Source: Clostridia bacterium (GTDB lineage: Bacteria; Bacillota; DSM-521; Neomoorellales; Neomoorellaceae). From it: a stretch of DNA of 7,937 nucleotides. Position 1 is the stretch's first letter, and each line of letters starts with the position of its first letter. Shown piece after piece: positions 6,792 through 7,937 of this stretch. A program made the position numbers and the translations under genes. The notes under the pieces are model-generated. The model ran no database searches and was not told the origin of the DNA. It was given only the letters and a program-made list of their open reading frames with translations. The stretch is from the NCBI GenBank assembly GCA_030445875.1, contig JASUSX010000092.1:1-7937 (forward strand), given 5' to 3'.

Positions 6792-6821
6792 AGCCCTGGT
6801 CCTTAAACCCGGGCCAGGGCT
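6792..6821 (-). other. Hairpin across the leader-ORF stop, upstream of the EAL gene
   Basis: AGCCCTGG (6792-6799) and CCAGGGCT (6814-6821) form a perfect 8-bp inverted repeat with a 14-nt loop. Two more G-C pairs can form inside it after one mismatch in the minus-strand RNA. The stop codon of the 28-codon ORF lies in the loop and the EAL ribosome binding site lies 25 nt beyond the stem. No U run follows, so it is not a terminator. It could link leader translation to expression of the EAL gene (inference). Confidence 0.45.
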
Positions 6822-6889
6822 GGCTTCGAGCTACCAGAGGTCTGCAGGTTGTAGATGTCCGCTAGGATCCGGTTGAAGCGGGAAGTCAT
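6803..6889 (-). CDS. Candidate 28-residue leader peptide upstream of the EAL gene
   Basis: ATG at 6889 is preceded by GGGGGAG (6903-6897) with a 7-nt spacer, a stronger ribosome binding site than that of the EAL gene. The frame runs 28 codons to TAA at 6803. The peptide starts MTSRFNRILADIYNLQTSG, with a plausibly helical, amphipathic first half, and ends SSKPALARV. I recognise no family and see no signal peptide, cysteine pair or attenuator-like run of one amino acid. It is on the same strand as the EAL gene and ends 53 bp before that gene's ATG, so the two are likely co-transcribed. It may be a small protein, a regulatory leader, or a chance ORF. Support rests on the ribosome binding site and position only. 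Confidence 0.4.
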   Translation of the reverse strand: MTSRFNRILADIYNLQTSGSSKPALARV

Positions 6890-6903
6890 AACGGCGCTCC
6901 CCC

Positions 6904-6950
6904 AAAGATGGCAATTTCCCATCCTCTTACCTTGATAATACACCATCTTT
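6904..6950 (-). repeat. Inverted repeat with alternative pairing before the leader ORF
   Basis: AAAGATGG (6904-6911) and CCATCTTT (6943-6950) are perfect 8-bp inverted arms 31 nt apart. A second CCATC at 6919-6923 can pair with the same GATGG (6907-6911) over a 7-nt loop, so two hairpins are mutually exclusive. On the minus strand this sits immediately before the leader-ORF ribosome binding site. It could be an RNA switch, a protein site, or chance in an A+T-richer patch. Confidence 0.35.
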
Positions 6951-6990
6951 TTAAATATCTTACTAAGGGCCAGTTAAATTAGCGTTAAAT
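6935..6990 (-). promoter_or_regulatory. Candidate promoter with helically phased direct repeats, upstream of the leader ORF and EAL gene
   Basis: The patch 6930-6993 is A+T-rich compared with its surroundings. On the minus strand TATTAT (6940-6935) is a reasonable sigma-A -10, but the matching -35 (GTAAGA at 6963-6958, 17-bp spacer) is poor. About 10 bp further upstream GTTAAAT occurs twice (6973-6979 and 6984-6990) with an 11-bp period, one helical turn. Such tandem sites often bind response-regulator dimers and would suit an activated promoter with a weak -35. The regulator is unknown. Confidence 0.35.
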
Positions 6991-6993
6991 ATT

Positions 6994-7022
6994 GGCAGCA
7001 ACCCCGGCCAGGAAATTGCTCC
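6994..7022 (-). terminator. Weak possible terminator after the methyltransferase gene
   Basis: In minus-strand RNA GGAGCAA (7022-7016) can pair with UUGCUGCC (7001-6994) with one bulged G and a 14-nt loop, followed by the A/U-rich AAUAUUUAA. The stem is imperfect and there is no clean U run, so termination here would be inefficient. It is the only candidate between this gene and the EAL leader. Confidence 0.22.
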
Positions 7023-7055
7023 AGCCGACGCTCTTAAAAGGGGTTTGAGAAGGTA

Positions 7056-7868
7056 TCAGGAGTAGTTTCTGATAACCAGCTCCGTCACCGGGCCGCGCCT
7101 CTCCGGCCGGCAGTTGATGGCCCGCCTGGCGCTGACCTCCTGGATGTCATAACCCCGGTAAAGCTTCCGGATCAAATCGGTATCAGAATTACTTAGCATC
7201 ACCTGGCACTGGCGCCGGTCCAGAGCCCGAAAAACCCCGGCCAGCCGCTCCTGGTCTTCCTCGCTGAAGGCAGTAGCAGTATAGCTGGTAAAGTAGGCCG
7301 TTGCGGAGACCGGCTGGTAGGGCGGGTCCAGGTAGACAAAGTCCCCCGGGCGGGCGTACTGCAGGACCTGGCTAAAATCGCCGGGGATAATCCGCGCCCC
7401 CTGCAGGGCGGCCTGTACGGCGCGCAGGTTCTCCTCATCCACTATCCTGGGGTTTTTATAACGGCCGAAAGGGACGTTGTACTGGCCGAGGCGGTTGACC
7501 CGCCACAGGCCGTTATACGCCGTTTTATTCAGGTAAAGGAAGCGTGAGGCTCGGCTGATGGGATCCATTTCTTCCGGGTCCTGGGCGCGGATAGCGTAAT
7601 AATACTCCCGCTCGTTGCGGTGCCTTTTTAAGTCGACCAGCAGGGGTTCCAGGTTGTCCCTGACAACCTGGTAAAAGTTAAGCAGTTCACGGTTATTATC
7701 GAACAGCACGGCTGCCGGGGGCCGGAGATGGAAAAAAACAGCCCCCCCGCCGACAAAGGGTTCCAGGTAAAGGTTAAACCCGGCCGGGAAAAGGGGATCC
7801 AGCTGGGGTAGCAGCTGGCTCTTACCCCCGGCCCATTTTACCGGGGGCCGTGGTCTTACTGCCGCCAT
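7056..7868 (-). CDS. dam: D12-class adenine-N6 DNA methyltransferase (Dam/DpnM-like)
   Basis: The enzyme transfers a methyl group from S-adenosylmethionine to adenine N6 in DNA. All landmarks of the alpha (D12) class are in order: KWAGGK (11-16, motif X), EPFVGGGAVF (36-45, motif I, cofactor binding), DNN (57-59), LNKTAYNGLWRVN with NVPFGRY (113-125 and 131-137, typical of the Dam/DpnM branch), the catalytic DPPY (181-184, motif IV) and SNSDT (226-230). Its 270 aa is a normal full length. Family members mostly modify GATC, so GATC is the likely target, but this is inferred from similarity. The ATG start has AAAAGGAG 7 nt upstream (7883-7876). No restriction endonuclease or second methyltransferase is seen within the window, so it may be solitary, although its upstream neighbour is out of view. 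The symbol is by family, not by proven orthology. Confidence 0.93.
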   Translation of the reverse strand: MAAVRPRPPVKWAGGKSQLLPQLDPLFPAGFNLYLEPFVGGGAVFFHLRPPAAVLFDNNRELLNFYQVVRDNLEPLLVDLKRHRNEREYYYAIRAQDPEEMDPISRASRFLYLNKTAYNGLWRVNRLGQYNVPFGRYKNPRIVDEENLRAVQAALQGARIIPGDFSQVLQYARPGDFVYLDPPYQPVSATAYFTSYTATAFSEEDQERLAGVFRALDRRQCQVMLSNSDTDLIRKLYRGYDIQEVSARRAINCRPERRGPVTELVIRNYS

Positions 7869-7889
7869 TGAGATACTCCTTTTGAAATG

Positions 7890-7913
7890 GATGTGAGGGA
7901 GGTGAGATGTGAG
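7890..7913. repeat. Two copies of GATGTGAG upstream of the methyltransferase gene
   Basis: GATGTGAG occurs at 7890-7897 and 7906-7913, a 16-bp period, separated by GGAGGTGA, which is itself similar. The block lies 22-45 bp upstream of the methyltransferase start. It could be an operator, or low-complexity purine-rich intergenic DNA, which I think more likely. Confidence 0.35.
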
Positions 7914-7937
7914 AAACTTGTAGAAACCGGCTACCCA

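Noticed and set aside
6783..6930. A c-di-GMP riboswitch in front of the EAL gene
   Set aside because: The context made it worth looking for, but I see none of the conserved GEMM core elements in this leader.
1..7937. Unusual density of GATC sites near the Dam-like gene
   Set aside because: By eye there are roughly two to three dozen sites spread over the window, about what chance predicts, with no cluster in the intergenic regions.
1..7937. Mobile elements, CRISPR arrays, tRNA or rRNA genes
   Set aside because: No transposase or integrase coding, no regularly spaced repeats, no terminal inverted repeats with target duplication, and no tRNA- or rRNA-like sequence was seen.

Overview
The window looks like chromosomal DNA of an endospore-forming Firmicute of fairly high G+C. 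It carries a complete GerA-type germinant receptor (A, B and C subunits), uses TTG starts, has strong GGAGG-type ribosome binding sites, and has a candidate promoter of the forespore sigma-G type. Together these suggest a thermophilic clostridial lineage such as Moorella or a relative. That assignment is inference from gene content and composition, not a sequence match.

Layout. Positions 1-38 (minus) hold the first 12-13 codons of a gene that runs off the window. It is strongly hydrophobic and lies 15 bp after gerAC. Positions 54-2995 (minus) are a translationally coupled pair: a GerAA-family receptor subunit, then a GerAC-family lipoprotein, overlapping by ATGA. The permease-like B subunit (3231-4343) is on the plus strand and diverges from that pair across a 235-bp region. 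That region holds a sigma-G-like promoter for gerAA, a weaker candidate for gerAB, and a minus-strand intrinsic terminator lying upstream of the gerAA promoter. Positions 4401-6749 (minus, convergent with gerAB) encode a four-module c-di-GMP protein: degenerate GGDEF, intact-looking EAL, CBS pair, degenerate GGDEF. Its 5' region (6783-7055) is the largest gap. It holds a candidate 28-codon leader ORF with its own ribosome binding site, a hairpin over that ORF's stop, helically phased direct repeats and a weak promoter. Positions 7056-7868 (minus) encode a D12-class (Dam/DpnM-like) adenine-N6 DNA methyltransferase with no restriction partner in view.

How the parts work together. The three Ger proteins should assemble in the spore inner membrane as one germinant receptor, with the hydrophobic gene at 1-38 as a possible accessory subunit. 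The EAL protein probably hydrolyses c-di-GMP, with its flanking degenerate domains and CBS pair as sensors. The methyltransferase is an independent DNA-modification gene. There is no mobile element, CRISPR array, tRNA or rRNA. The least expected items are the split, divergent gerA cluster with its insulating terminator, the truncated fourth gene, and the leader ORF/hairpin/repeat arrangement before the EAL gene.
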